64,000 nt of DNA, from NCBI RefSeq assembly GCF_024305035.1, contig NZ_JAMWZB010000011.1, positions 1 through 64,000 on the forward strand, given 5' to 3'. This stretch comes from Algoriphagus sp. (GTDB lineage Bacteria; Bacteroidota; Bacteroidia; Cytophagales; Cyclobacteriaceae). Below, one piece after another: positions 34,124-44,042 of the stretch. Numbering within the stretch: the stretch's first letter is position 1; each line of letters opens with the position of its first letter. The notes beneath the pieces were generated by a model, which saw only the letters and a program-made list of their open reading frames with translations, was not told the DNA's origin and searched no databases. Made by a program: the position numbers and the translations under genes.

Positions 34124-37030
34124 ATGCAAGAGCGGGGTATAAATAGTACTTTTAAAAAAATTATCTACGAATCTTCGGAGATGGTTTTTCTTGCGGATGA
34201 TACTTTTCCATACAACATTTTTTATGGAAATGAAGCCTTTGAAGAGCAAATCGGTCAGGGATTAAACGAGAGAACACTCCTCGGTTTAGGCTTGGATATC
34301 AATGCTTATATTTTTAAAGAAGAATTAATCTTAACCCATGCAGGCAAAGATTATGGGTTTAGATTGGAGCTTCCCACAGATCATTCTTCAAATTATTATC
34401 TCTTTTACAAAGGAAAGGAACTCCGTATGCACGGACTCCCCCCCAAAAAGGAGGTTCAGCAATTTTTTAAATCTTCCTTGGACTTAATAGCTGTTGGTCA
34501 ACATGATTACCTTACCTATGTTAATCATGCTTCTCTCCCGATTTTAGGCTATGATCCGGCCTTTCTTCAAAACACTTCGCTTTGTAGTTTTATCCACGAG
34601 GATGATTTGGAGCGGATAAGGCCAATCTGGAAATCAAAAGGCGGGGCGGATCAACTTGGCTTTTTTAGAATTCGATTCATCGATAAGCAGGGTGTATACA
34701 AATTTCTGGATTGTTCGGTTCAATTTACCGAAGACCGATTTTTTATTTTGGCTCGGGATGTTTCTCAGAAAGCTAAGCATGAATTGAATCTGGAAAGGCG
34801 TAAGGAGTTGATGAAAAATGTGGGCTCTCTGGGAAAGATGGTTTCTTGGGAGTATTTTGAAGCATCGCAGGAGTTTTTGTGGGATGATTCAACGTTTGAT
34901 TTTTTTGAAAAGGAAAGTCAAAAAGAGTTGGAGCGCCAAATTTTAGAAAAACTGAAAAACAAAAATCGGCAGGAACAGGATGTTGATTTGGAATTTGGTT
35001 CTGAAAGCCTAAAAGGCACTGCCCAATTAATCAGCTCTGCAGGGAACTCAGCAGTTTGGGTAGGTGTGGTCTGGGATGAGGGGCCCAGGAAAGCGCTGGA
35101 ATCCAAAAGTCTGCTTCATGAAAGACTAATTTTGAATGCTCCCGAACCGATCATCATTTCTAAAGGTGACGGGCAGATTTACCTTTGTAATTCTGAATCC
35201 AAAAAACTATTTGGGCTTGGTAAAAATCAAAATTTTTCTCATTTAAAGGATATTGAGCCCTTGTTAACCTCAAATCAGGAATGGAGGTCTTGGATTCAAA
35301 CAGCCATCAATGGAGAAAATATTACTCATTTTTCGAGTGAATTGCTCAGTCAGTCTGGTCAAACCCATGCGATTGAAATTGCAGCCAGTCGTTTGGTAGA
35401 GGAAGGTGAAAACTATGTATTCCTTTCTTTTAGAAATGTATCTGAAAAGGTTTCTTTAGAGAAAACGCTGGAAGAGAACAGTAATTTTCTCATGAATCTG
35501 ACTGAGCAAGTTCCAGGTGGCTTGTATCAATTGGTATTGGACGGGAGTGGGAAAATGAATTTCTCATTTTTATCCAAAGGAATTGCTGCTGTTTTGGGAC
35601 TAAAACAGGAAGAGCTTTCAGGTTTTTCGGATATATCGATGGCGATTTCCCGAGTGCATCCACTCGACTTGCCTCAGTTAATTATGAGTTCGGTGGCTTC
35701 AGCTAAAAAACTGGAACCTTGGCAATGTCAGTTTCGAGTGAAAAGTTCTTCGGAACCTTCCGGTTATAGATGGATTTTGGGAGCTGCCCGACCTCAAAGT
35801 CTAGACAATGGAGATATGGTTTGGTATGGGTATTTAACCGATATCAGTCAACAAAAGGAATTTGAGACAAAACTTGATGAAGCCAGAAAAACTGCTGAAA
35901 AAGCAAGTCAGATTAAGTCGGATTTCCTATCCATGATCAGTCATGAATTACGTACTCCTCTCAATGCGATTTCAGGTTCGGTTTATTCTCTTCTCCAAGA
36001 AACCCCCACTGATCAGCAGATGGGAGCTCTAAATACGATTAATTTTGCCGTAGATAATCTGATCATTATGATCAATGATCTATTGGATTTTCAAAAAATA
36101 GAGGCAGGAAAGCTAACTATCGAAAAAGCTCCGTTTAATCTCAAAGATCTCGTAGAGCAAGTTATCAAAGGTTTGTCTTTTCATGCCAAAGACAGTAAAA
36201 ACAACCTGAACCTTCACCTCTTTGGTGGATTGGATGTTCAGGTGAAAGGGGATAAGACCCGTCTTTCTCAAGTGTTAAATAATTTGATCACTAATGCACT
36301 GAAGTTTACCAAAGAGGGTAATGTGGACGTTACGGCTAAACTTAAAGCACAATCTAGCGATAAAATATCCATTTACTTTGAAGTCAAGGACACTGGAATA
36401 GGGATAGCTCCTGAGCATCAAGAGCGGATTTTTAATGATTTTGACCAAGTAAAACCCACCTTCAGTGCCAAATATGGTGGGACGGGATTGGGCCTATCTA
36501 TTACCAGGAAGCTGCTCAACTTGATGGGGGGAGCGATTGGACTCGAATCTGCTGAGGGAGTAGGAAGTACGTTCTATTTTGAACTGACCTTTGATTTGGT
36601 GAAAACGGCCACTACTAATGGAACGATCAAAGAGTTTTCCCATGCGATGGATTTGTCTTCGCTTCATCTTTTAATGGCTGAAGATAATGATGTAAATGCC
36701 TTGGTTTTGGGCAAAATTATTAAAAAATGGGGCTATACCTTTGAGCGTGTAATCAATGGCCAAGAGGCAGTGGAAGCGATGAAGACCAAAACATTTGATT
36801 GTGTGTTGATGGATATTCAGATGCCTGTGATGGATGGGTTTGAAGCGACCAAAGCCATTAAGAAATTTTCAAAAACTCCCGTTTTAGCATTAACAGCAGC
36901 TGCCAAATTAGAAATCATGGAGCAAATCGAGGCATGTGGGTTTGAAGGATTTGTGGCAAAACCGATTGATGCAGCTGAGCTTTTAAAGAAAATTCGTGAA
37001 GTGATCCATCAAAAAAATCAAAGAGCCTGA
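34124..37030 (+). CDS. multi-PAS hybrid sensor histidine kinase / response regulator
   Basis: The 968-residue protein has no TM helix, so it should be cytoplasmic. Several PAS-like domains fill residues 1-580 (for example FKSSLDLIAVGQHDYLTYVN and HERLILNAPEPIIISKGDGQ, with PAC-type ending WYGYLTDISQQKEFE). HisKA carries H607 in SMISHELRTPLNAISG. HATPase_c follows with NNLITNALKFTKEG and GGTGLGLSITRKLL. The C-terminal receiver has LMAEDNDVNALVL and the phosphoacceptor D897 in CVLMDIQMPVMDGFEAT. A phosphorelay through a separate Hpt protein is expected; the Hpt-containing protein at 59602 is one possible partner. Its last 13 bases overlap the convergent TPR gene. Confidence 0.93.
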   Translation: MQERGINSTFKKIIYESSEMVFLADDTFPYNIFYGNEAFEEQIGQGLNERTLLGLGLDINAYIFKEELILTHAGKDYGFRLELPTDHSSNYYLFYKGKELRMHGLPPKKEVQQFFKSSLDLIAVGQHDYLTYVNHASLPILGYDPAFLQNTSLCSFIHEDDLERIRPIWKSKGGADQLGFFRIRFIDKQGVYKFLDCSVQFTEDRFFILARDVSQKAKHELNLERRKELMKNVGSLGKMVSWEYFEASQEFLWDDSTFDFFEKESQKELERQILEKLKNKNRQEQDVDLEFGSESLKGTAQLISSAGNSAVWVGVVWDEGPRKALESKSLLHERLILNAPEPIIISKGDGQIYLCNSESKKLFGLGKNQNFSHLKDIEPLLTSNQEWRSWIQTAINGENITHFSSELLSQSGQTHAIEIAASRLVEEGENYVFLSFRNVSEKVSLEKTLEENSNFLMNLTEQVPGGLYQLVLDGSGKMNFSFLSKGIAAVLGLKQEELSGFSDISMAISRVHPLDLPQLIMSSVASAKKLEPWQCQFRVKSSSEPSGYRWILGAARPQSLDNGDMVWYGYLTDISQQKEFETKLDEARKTAEKASQIKSDFLSMISHELRTPLNAISGSVYSLLQETPTDQQMGALNTINFAVDNLIIMINDLLDFQKIEAGKLTIEKAPFNLKDLVEQVIKGLSFHAKDSKNNLNLHLFGGLDVQVKGDKTRLSQVLNNLITNALKFTKEGNVDVTAKLKAQSSDKISIYFEVKDTGIGIAPEHQERIFNDFDQVKPTFSAKYGGTGLGLSITRKLLNLMGGAIGLESAEGVGSTFYFELTFDLVKTATTNGTIKEFSHAMDLSSLHLLMAEDNDVNALVLGKIIKKWGYTFERVINGQEAVEAMKTKTFDCVLMDIQMPVMDGFEATKAIKKFSKTPVLALTAAAKLEIMEQIEACGFEGFVAKPIDAAELLKKIREVIHQKNQRA

Positions 37031-37959
37031 GCTTTTTGATAATATTCACTGACCAATTCCATGTCCGGATAATCTCGATAAAGCTCTTGTAAAAACTGTA
37101 AAGCTGAGAGTTTATCTCCAATCATTACATAATAAATCCCCTTATTTCGTTGTGCATAAAGATTGGAATCGTCCATTCTGATACTTTGATTGATGAGCTC
37201 GAGACCTTGTTCCAGATCCCCTAAGAAGAGTAAATACAATCCTTTATTATTGTAATAATAAGGCTGCCGGTTATTTAGCATTATCGCTTTTTCAACGCTG
37301 GTGAGAGCCTCTTGATACATTTTTTGTTCAAATTGAAGCATGGACCGCAGGTTGTAAATATTGGCTTCAAAAGGATTGATTTGCTCGGCAGTTTCTAAAA
37401 TTTCAGCGGCCTTTTCCAGCTCTTTTTGGTAATAGTAAATTGTAGCCTGATTAACTAGCAAATCTGAGTTCTCAGGGTCTAATTCGATGGCTTTAGAGAA
37501 TGCGGACAAAGAGTTTTGGAAATCTTCTAATTTCTCATAAACCAGCCCCGCCAAAAAGAAACCTTTCCAGTTTTCCGGATCATTTTCAGTCAACCAATTG
37601 GCATCCTCTCTCGCTTTGTAAAATTCGCCATTGTCCAGGTAGGCCAATCCCCTTTGAAAATAGGCCTCTCCATAAGTGGGTTGGAATCGGATGGCCTGAC
37701 TAAAATCAGCAATAGCCTCCTCCAACTGATTGAGTTGAAGGTGGGCGATGGCCTTATTGTACCACGCATCGACGTATCCGGAGTCCAAATCCAAAGCCTC
37801 TAGATAGAATTCAAGGGCAGTGCGAGGATCATTTTCATCCATTTTTTCATTCCCCTTAAGTAGAAATCTTCCTTTTTTATCTTCAAGGCTGTCGCAGGAA
37901 AGTGTAGCTATAAGCAAGACGATGCCAAGCCATTTAAGGGGTTGAGTTTTTCGATTCAT
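37018..37959 (-). CDS. TPR lipoprotein
   Basis: The 313-residue protein has a lipoprotein signal (PLKWLGIVLLIATLSC, Cys at 22) and about seven tetratricopeptide repeats from residue 40 to the end (DPRTALEFYLEALDLDSGYV, VDAWYNKAIAHLQLNQLEEA, GEAYFQRGLAYLDNGEFYKA and so on). It would act as an envelope scaffold. The ATG at 37959 begins the signal peptide; a longer frame upstream lacks one. It overlaps the permease gene by 26 bases at its 5' end and the hybrid kinase gene by 13 bases at its 3' end. Confidence 0.85.
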   Translation of the reverse strand: MNRKTQPLKWLGIVLLIATLSCDSLEDKKGRFLLKGNEKMDENDPRTALEFYLEALDLDSGYVDAWYNKAIAHLQLNQLEEAIADFSQAIRFQPTYGEAYFQRGLAYLDNGEFYKAREDANWLTENDPENWKGFFLAGLVYEKLEDFQNSLSAFSKAIELDPENSDLLVNQATIYYYQKELEKAAEILETAEQINPFEANIYNLRSMLQFEQKMYQEALTSVEKAIMLNNRQPYYYNNKGLYLLFLGDLEQGLELINQSIRMDDSNLYAQRNKGIYYVMIGDKLSALQFLQELYRDYPDMELVSEYYQKAQAL

Positions 37960-39040
37960 GGTTTTTTTCCTCATCACTAGATTCATCATTTTCTTCTCCC
38001 AACAAATGAGCGTAGGGCTTGGTTGATTCGCTGAGTTCAAATAGTTCCTTCAAAATGGCCAAAAAAGGAATGGCTAGGATCATTCCCGCTACTCCCCAAA
38101 TGGTGCCCCCAATCAACAAACCAAATAAAGTCAAGAAGGCATTGAGATTAACATTTCCACCAACGATTTTTGGGGTCAATACATTTCCTTCCAGCATCTG
38201 AATGAGCTGGTATGCTCCTAAAATTGCGATGGGGTAAAATAAACTGTCCTTGGTCAGTAAAGAATAAATTAACGGTAATAACACCCCAAAGAAGGGTCCC
38301 ACATAAGGGATTATGCTTAATAAAGCACCTACCACTCCAAAAAAGATGGCATGTTTAATACCCAAAACGAAATAAACGGTAATATTTAAAATCGCTAAGA
38401 TTACCATTACTTTTCCAACTCCGATAATATAGCTTTGAATCACTCTTCGAAGATTTCCGATTCGCTTTTTTACCATTTCGGAATCGTAATCATGGTAGAT
38501 CATGACCACCATGTGGGTCAAGTGATCTCGATAAAGCAAGAAAAAAAACATGAACACGGGGATCAAAATCAATCCTGAAAGTGAGCCGACCGTTTTCATC
38601 GCAAAGCTTGAAATACTGCCGCTATTTTCGGTTAAGATTCCTTTGATGTATTCGGTGTTGGTTTTTTTTCTCACCTCGGGATCGTATTGAAAACTGGACT
38701 GACTCCACTGGTCAAACTGTTCAGCATAGGTTGAAATTTTGCCGGAGACATCGTCGAAATCATTGGTGAATCCAACGAAATTCGTAACGATAAAGGAAAG
38801 AATTCCCCCGACAATGAGTATCATGGCCAGCAGGGAAAGTATAGTTGAAAGCACCCTTGGGATTTTCCCCTTCTCAAGCCAATTACTAATTGGTGTAAAA
38901 AGAATGGAGAAAAAGCCACCCAGAAATAGTGGAATTAAAATACCCTTTGCCACGATCAAAGTGAAAATCAGGACAATGATCAAGAGCATCACTGCTAATG
39001 CTTTCAGGTAGGCAGGTAAAATTAACTTTTCGGATTTCAT
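37934..39040 (-). CDS. AI-2E family transporter / permease (second copy)
   Basis: The 368-residue protein has the AI-2E layout: paired N-terminal helices (VMLLIIVLIFTLIVAKGIL), GGFFSILFTPISNWLEKGK, a soluble region to about 145, then hydrophobic helices with ALLSIIPYVGPFFGVLLPLI and NAFLTLFGLLIGGTIWGVAG. The C-terminal tail is Glu/Asp/Asn-rich and hydrophilic. It is a diverged paralogue of the permease at 23691. The substrate is unknown. It lies 41 bases after the M3 peptidase gene and overlaps the TPR lipoprotein gene, suggesting one operon. Confidence 0.87.
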   Translation of the reverse strand: MKSEKLILPAYLKALAVMLLIIVLIFTLIVAKGILIPLFLGGFFSILFTPISNWLEKGKIPRVLSTILSLLAMILIVGGILSFIVTNFVGFTNDFDDVSGKISTYAEQFDQWSQSSFQYDPEVRKKTNTEYIKGILTENSGSISSFAMKTVGSLSGLILIPVFMFFFLLYRDHLTHMVVMIYHDYDSEMVKKRIGNLRRVIQSYIIGVGKVMVILAILNITVYFVLGIKHAIFFGVVGALLSIIPYVGPFFGVLLPLIYSLLTKDSLFYPIAILGAYQLIQMLEGNVLTPKIVGGNVNLNAFLTLFGLLIGGTIWGVAGMILAIPFLAILKELFELSESTKPYAHLLGEENDESSDEEKNHESKNSTP

Positions 39041-39081
39041 AGCGGCTTGAGTTATCTGACAGGAAATAGCATTTTTTTAGT

Positions 39082-41118
39082 TTAGTTCACAAGTAATCCT
39101 GCTCTCCTTAATAAGGCCTCGGGTTTTGGATCCCGTCCTCTAAATCGTTTGTACAAAATACTGGGATGAACGGATCCCCCCGCCGAAAGGATATTTTTAG
39201 CAAATGAACGGGCAGTTTCAGGATCAAAAACTCCCTTTTCTTGGAATAGCTCAAAAGCATCAGCATCCAAAACTTCCGCCCATTTATAGCTGTAATAGCC
39301 TGATGCGTAACCTCCTTGGAAGATATGTGAAAATGAAGTACTCATTAGGGGCCCCGCCACCGGAGGAAGCAATTCGGTTTTCTTCATTAGCGATTGTTCA
39401 AATTCAAAAAGATCAGTAATGGATGCTGGGTTTTGACTATGATAAGCCATATCCAATAGCCCAAAACTGATTTGTCTCACTGTCTGGTATCCCTGTTGAA
39501 AATTTGATGAATTCTTAATTTTTTCAATCAATTCTGCGGGAATTTTTTCACCAGTTTGGTAATGCTTTGCAAAAAGATCCAAACATTCTTTTTCATAGCA
39601 CCAGTTTTCAAAGATTTGGGAAGGTAGCTCCACAAAATCCCAATAGACACTTGTCCCGGATAAGGATGGATAAGTACTGTCGGCAAGCATACCGTGAAGC
39701 GCATGTCCAAATTCATGAAATAAGGTCGTTACCTCATTAAAAGTCAACAGGCTAGGCTTACTTTTGGTTGGTTTGGTAAAATTGCAGACTATGGAAACAT
39801 GTGGGCGAAAATCCTGGTCCTCCAGTTTATATTGACTTCGATAGCTGGTCATCCATGCCCCATTTCGTTTCCCGGATCTGGGAAAAAAATCGGCGTAGAA
39901 AACCGCGATGTGTTTTCCCTTTTCATCCTTGACCTCGTAGGCTGTTACATCTTGGTGATAAACCGGGATTTCGGAATTAGGGACAAAGTTCAACCCGTAT
40001 AAGTTATGCGCAGTTTGGAAGACCCCTTCGATTACGTTTTCCAATTGGAAATAAGGCCGAAGGATTTCATCATTCAATTCAAATTTCTTTTTCTTCAAGA
40101 GCTCAGAGTAATAGGCAAAATCCCATTTTTCAAGGCGGTTAAGCTGATCTAGTTTTTTGGCAAAAGCCTCCAATTCCTCCACTTCTTTTTCTGCCTTTGG
40201 TTTTGCCTTTTCAAGTAGATTTTCCAAGAAATTCATCACTGAAGTTGGGTTCTTTGCCATCCGCTCTTCGAGTACAAAATCAGCATGACTGGGGTAACCT
40301 AGGAGGGTAGCTCGCTCATTTCTCAAACGTAAAATGGCTTTGATTACTTCTTGGTTATCCAACTCATCCCCCTTGGAAGCTTTGCTGTTATAGGCTAGGA
40401 AAAGCAGTTTTCGCAAGGATCGATTTTTCAAATACGTCATTGCTGGGATATAGGAAGGATAATCAAGTGTAAAGGCCCATTGCCCAGGCTTGCCTTTTTC
40501 TTCGGCGATTTGGGCGGCGGCCTCTTTTATTCCCTCAGGCAGTCCATCGACTTGAGTTTCATCTGAAACGAAATGAACAAATCGATTGGTTTCAGCAAGA
40601 ACATGTTCCCCAAATTTCAAGGATAATTGAGCTAATTCCTGATCGATTTTGCGAAGCTTCATCGCATCCTTTTCCGTTAGCATGGCTCCATTTCGAACAA
40701 ATGACTTATAGGTTTTGTCCAAAAGCATCGCCTGTTCCTCATTTAGAGATAGTTCATTTTTTTGTTCATAAACCTGAGCTACCCGGGTAAATAAAACCTG
40801 ATCTAAGAGAATGTCATTGGAGTATTCGGTTAAAAGCGGTGAAATTTCCCGAGCTAATTTTTGGATTTCATCATTGGTCTCAGCTGAGTTTAAATTGAAA
40901 AAAATACCTGAAGCTATAGCAAGTTCCTTCCCTGCCCGGTCCAAAGCCTCAATGGTATTTTGGAAGGTGGGAGGAGTTTGGTTTTTTATTTCTTCAATTT
41001 CCAATTTTGCCCGATGGATTAATTCGTTGATGGCAGGCAAAAAATGTTGCGTTTCAATCTGAGTAAAAGGAGGGGTTTGAAAAGGAGTATCAAAATGGGT
41101 TAAAAGCGGGTTAGTCAT
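39082..41118 (-). CDS. M3 family metallopeptidase (Dcp/oligopeptidase A type)
   Basis: The 678-residue zinc peptidase has H468-E-F-G-H472-ALHG as its active site and the downstream Glu ligand region (WDFVELPSQIFENW), as in peptidyl-dipeptidase Dcp and oligopeptidase A. The C-terminal YASGYYSYKWAEVLDADAFE and FRGRDPKPEALLRRAGL are family hallmarks. No signal peptide is visible, so it should degrade peptides in the cytoplasm. The N-terminus (NPLLTHFDTPFQTPPFTQI) matches Dcp-like proteins. Substrate preference cannot be told from sequence alone. Confidence 0.93.
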   Translation of the reverse strand: MTNPLLTHFDTPFQTPPFTQIETQHFLPAINELIHRAKLEIEEIKNQTPPTFQNTIEALDRAGKELAIASGIFFNLNSAETNDEIQKLAREISPLLTEYSNDILLDQVLFTRVAQVYEQKNELSLNEEQAMLLDKTYKSFVRNGAMLTEKDAMKLRKIDQELAQLSLKFGEHVLAETNRFVHFVSDETQVDGLPEGIKEAAAQIAEEKGKPGQWAFTLDYPSYIPAMTYLKNRSLRKLLFLAYNSKASKGDELDNQEVIKAILRLRNERATLLGYPSHADFVLEERMAKNPTSVMNFLENLLEKAKPKAEKEVEELEAFAKKLDQLNRLEKWDFAYYSELLKKKKFELNDEILRPYFQLENVIEGVFQTAHNLYGLNFVPNSEIPVYHQDVTAYEVKDEKGKHIAVFYADFFPRSGKRNGAWMTSYRSQYKLEDQDFRPHVSIVCNFTKPTKSKPSLLTFNEVTTLFHEFGHALHGMLADSTYPSLSGTSVYWDFVELPSQIFENWCYEKECLDLFAKHYQTGEKIPAELIEKIKNSSNFQQGYQTVRQISFGLLDMAYHSQNPASITDLFEFEQSLMKKTELLPPVAGPLMSTSFSHIFQGGYASGYYSYKWAEVLDADAFELFQEKGVFDPETARSFAKNILSAGGSVHPSILYKRFRGRDPKPEALLRRAGLLVN

Positions 41119-41262
41119 AGGTAATTTAAAGTTTTGATTTTTTGTCTTGCTGTAGCTTTGAAAACAGCGATAACAGGATTGGGTTCCAAAATTACTTAAT
41201 TGATTTTAGAAAATCTGCTCGGCAATGATCCACAGAAATAATTGAATTTGACGCTTTAAAAA

Positions 41263-41285
41263 AAAAGCCGGGTAGCCCGGCTTTT
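41263..41285 (-). terminator. intrinsic terminator of the zinc metalloprotease gene
   Basis: AAAAGCCGGG and CCCGGCTTTT form a perfect 10-bp GC-rich stem around a TAG loop, with a long T tract on the minus strand. It starts 8 bases past the stop at 41293. Confidence 0.9.
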
Positions 41286-41292
41286 AGGTAAA

Positions 41293-43713
41293 TCAATAAT
41301 CGTAATTACAACTCATGATGTCACTTCCAATCGGAGCGCCATCGGGTATCTTCAGGGATGATTGTGGGGTCAGTTCTTCAGGTAGCGTAAGGTAAGCCTG
41401 TATTTTCTCGCTCAAATAGGTGCGATGTGCTGCAAGGGGTTGTGCCGTTGGGATGGATTGGTTTTTCAATTCGTTAAGATGGAATCTTGCCAAAGCTCTT
41501 ACCGTCTGGGATGCTCCAGAATCTTTGGATAGATGGATCAAACCATCCACAAATTTCGATTCGGTCATCAGCTTGATTTCCCCTTTCAGTCCATTTTCCA
41601 AATTTGTATCAAAGAGCTGATTCCTCAGTTTCTGAAGGTAATCATCCAATCCCATCAAATTGCTATTTTGCAGATTTTGTAAATAAATTCGATTAATCCG
41701 GCCCGTTTCCATCATCAGTCCTAATGTCAAATCCACCACACTTTCTGCTGGTGCCACCGGATCAAAAATAGGACCCATTCGAGAAACAAAGGTTTCTCTG
41801 TTTTTCCCATAGCCAAAAGGCCTGGGAGGAATTAATTCCAAAACGGTCGATGGGACCTCGAGCTGATCTGGAGAAATGGCAGTTAATAAGGCATTAAGTG
41901 CCTCCTGCTGATCTGAGTTAGACACCCATTCATGTCTGGGTTGATTGTCTCCCTTAATTTTGTAAGTAAAATCCAACCCACCTAGCAGCTTACTGGTTGC
42001 TTCGACCTGATAGCGATGCATCATGTATAAGGGGACTAAAACCTCTTCCATCAATGCTTCAGGAGTTCCCTCAGGAATGGAATTTAGTCCAAAGCTTTTT
42101 AACTTATTAGCTCTTAAAGCCAGCATTCTTGTTAGTTCTTTTGGTGCAGATGCTCCGTTATCCCACAGGTGTGAGCGGGGGTGGACTCCACTCCGGTCGC
42201 GCGAGTCAGAATCAGTGATGAATTCATGACCTGCTTGATAGGTTTGCTCCAGGGTTTTTTCTAGGAAAGCCTCCTCGGATTCTCCGGCATCTGGATAACC
42301 ATAGCCGTACTTAATCGCCCATTTGTCCCAATCTCCAATTTTATCGTCATAAGCATTACTCAAATCTAATTTTCCATCAGTACTTTGAGTGATCACAGGG
42401 TAAGGATAATCCATTACCGAGGATCTTCCATTGGCTGAAGTTGCATAGCTGTGTGCCAGACCGAGGGTATGACCAATCTCATGGGCGGATAATTGCCTTA
42501 ATCGGGCCAAAGCCAACTCCAAAAGCTTGGGATCGCCCTCTGTACCATTTTCATAAGGCTGAAGTAAACCTTGCGCAATCAAATAATCCTGTCTCACCCG
42601 AAGCGAACCTAACGAAACGTGCCCTTTGAGAATTTCACCTGTTCTTGGATCGCGCACGCTGCTTCCATAGGACCATCCACGCGTAGATCGATGAACCCAC
42701 TGGATCACATTAAATCGCACATCCATCAAATCCATGCCTTCTGGTGCCAATTCCACTCGGAATGCATCTTTAAATCCTGCTGCTTCAAAAGCCTGATTCC
42801 ACCAGTTTCCCCCTTCAATTAAGGCAGAAGCCACTGGCTCAGGAGTTCCTCTGTCTAGATAATATACGATTGGTTCCTCTACTTCTGATAGTGCTGCACC
42901 GGGATTTTTTTTGATTAGCCGATGTCGTGCGATGAATTTTTTGACCATGGGTTCAGAAATCGGTGTAGTAAAATCCATATAACTGATGGATCCGTAACCT
43001 GCTCGCGGATCAAATTTCCGAGGTTCGTATGTTTCATCGGGTAGTTGGATGAAAGAATGTCTCATCCTGACAGTTACTGCATCTGGACTGGGGGTGACTG
43101 AGCGAATCAGTCCTCCGCTGGCATTTCCAGTTAGCGTGATCGTGGCTTCTACTTCCGTGTTTTGGGGGAAATTTTTGGTAGTGGGTCCGTAAAGACCTGA
43201 TCGAGAGGCGTCTGTCCGGTAGCTTCCTTGTCTGGCTTGACTCAAACGGTCTGCCACACCATGAGCATCCTGCATGTAAAAATTAGTCGCGTCAACCAGA
43301 AGATTTTCTCCGTCTTTTTGGACAATTTCAAAACCCCAAAGTACGGATTCTGCGAAGGCATCATGGACAGACTTTACTTCGTAGAGATTTTCTGAATAGG
43401 CACGGAAATCATAATTTTTGTGAACTAGGAAAAGCTTATTTCCGGTTTTTCGAAATTCTACAATTCGGGTGTTTCCGAGTTGTCCCCGATCTAAGCCTAA
43501 ATCGTTTGAACCGACTCCTGCGGTCAGGGAATTGACGTAGAGAAATTCGTTTTCCAATTGATTGATTTCAAGGTAGATTTTTCCTTTCTCCGGATCAAGA
43601 TAGAAATCAATGAAGCCTTCTTGTTTTTCCAGTTTGCTCAAATCAATAGTTTGTGCCTGAATATACAGAATGGAAAAGAAGACGAATAAAATGGTGGTGG
43701 TTGTTTTTTTCAT
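41293..43713 (-). CDS. secreted zinc-dependent metalloprotease (DUF5117/DUF4953 family)
   Basis: The 806-residue protein has a signal peptide (KKTTTTILFVFFSILYIQAQ), an N-terminal DUF5117-like region (EGFIDFYLDPEKGKIYLEIN), then a metzincin-type catalytic centre H411-E-I-G-H415-TLGLAH421. The C-terminal helical region (DUF4953-like) includes PLYMMHRYQVEATSKLLGGL. This large family is common in Bacteroidota and Gemmatimonadota; its substrates are not known. The ATG at 43713 begins the signal peptide, 19 codons inside a longer frame. The terminator downstream shows it is transcribed alone. Confidence 0.88.
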   Translation of the reverse strand: MKKTTTTILFVFFSILYIQAQTIDLSKLEKQEGFIDFYLDPEKGKIYLEINQLENEFLYVNSLTAGVGSNDLGLDRGQLGNTRIVEFRKTGNKLFLVHKNYDFRAYSENLYEVKSVHDAFAESVLWGFEIVQKDGENLLVDATNFYMQDAHGVADRLSQARQGSYRTDASRSGLYGPTTKNFPQNTEVEATITLTGNASGGLIRSVTPSPDAVTVRMRHSFIQLPDETYEPRKFDPRAGYGSISYMDFTTPISEPMVKKFIARHRLIKKNPGAALSEVEEPIVYYLDRGTPEPVASALIEGGNWWNQAFEAAGFKDAFRVELAPEGMDLMDVRFNVIQWVHRSTRGWSYGSSVRDPRTGEILKGHVSLGSLRVRQDYLIAQGLLQPYENGTEGDPKLLELALARLRQLSAHEIGHTLGLAHSYATSANGRSSVMDYPYPVITQSTDGKLDLSNAYDDKIGDWDKWAIKYGYGYPDAGESEEAFLEKTLEQTYQAGHEFITDSDSRDRSGVHPRSHLWDNGASAPKELTRMLALRANKLKSFGLNSIPEGTPEALMEEVLVPLYMMHRYQVEATSKLLGGLDFTYKIKGDNQPRHEWVSNSDQQEALNALLTAISPDQLEVPSTVLELIPPRPFGYGKNRETFVSRMGPIFDPVAPAESVVDLTLGLMMETGRINRIYLQNLQNSNLMGLDDYLQKLRNQLFDTNLENGLKGEIKLMTESKFVDGLIHLSKDSGASQTVRALARFHLNELKNQSIPTAQPLAAHRTYLSEKIQAYLTLPEELTPQSSLKIPDGAPIGSDIMSCNYDY

Positions 43714-44042
43714 AGGAAAATACTTTAAGGTCAAATTATTAAATAATGTCCTATATCGAATACCAATCATGGAAATTTATTACTTAAAAAGTTTCCTGAT
43801 CTTACTGGGAGCTTCGGACATGGGCTTATGGGTAACCCCTTACACCGGGGCTTGGTCTATTTCTAATTGGATAGGGGGCAAACCTAAACTTTTTCAGCTC
43901 CTTTCGGCACCCTAGCACTGGAATGAATTGGGAAGCTCGAATAGGATTTTTTCCTGTTGAATGCTGTTCCCTCCAACTTATGGGTTGAGAAGAAATTTCA
44001 AATTCTAAAGGGATTGAGGCTTTTACTACCGAAGCGAATACA
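43714..44042. other. intergenic stretch, nothing identified
   Basis: This 329-base interval between two minus-strand genes has no convincing coding frame on either strand and no full promoter or terminator motif that I can see. It should contain the promoter of the metalloprotease gene and the 3' end of the BamA-like transcript. Confidence 0.4.
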
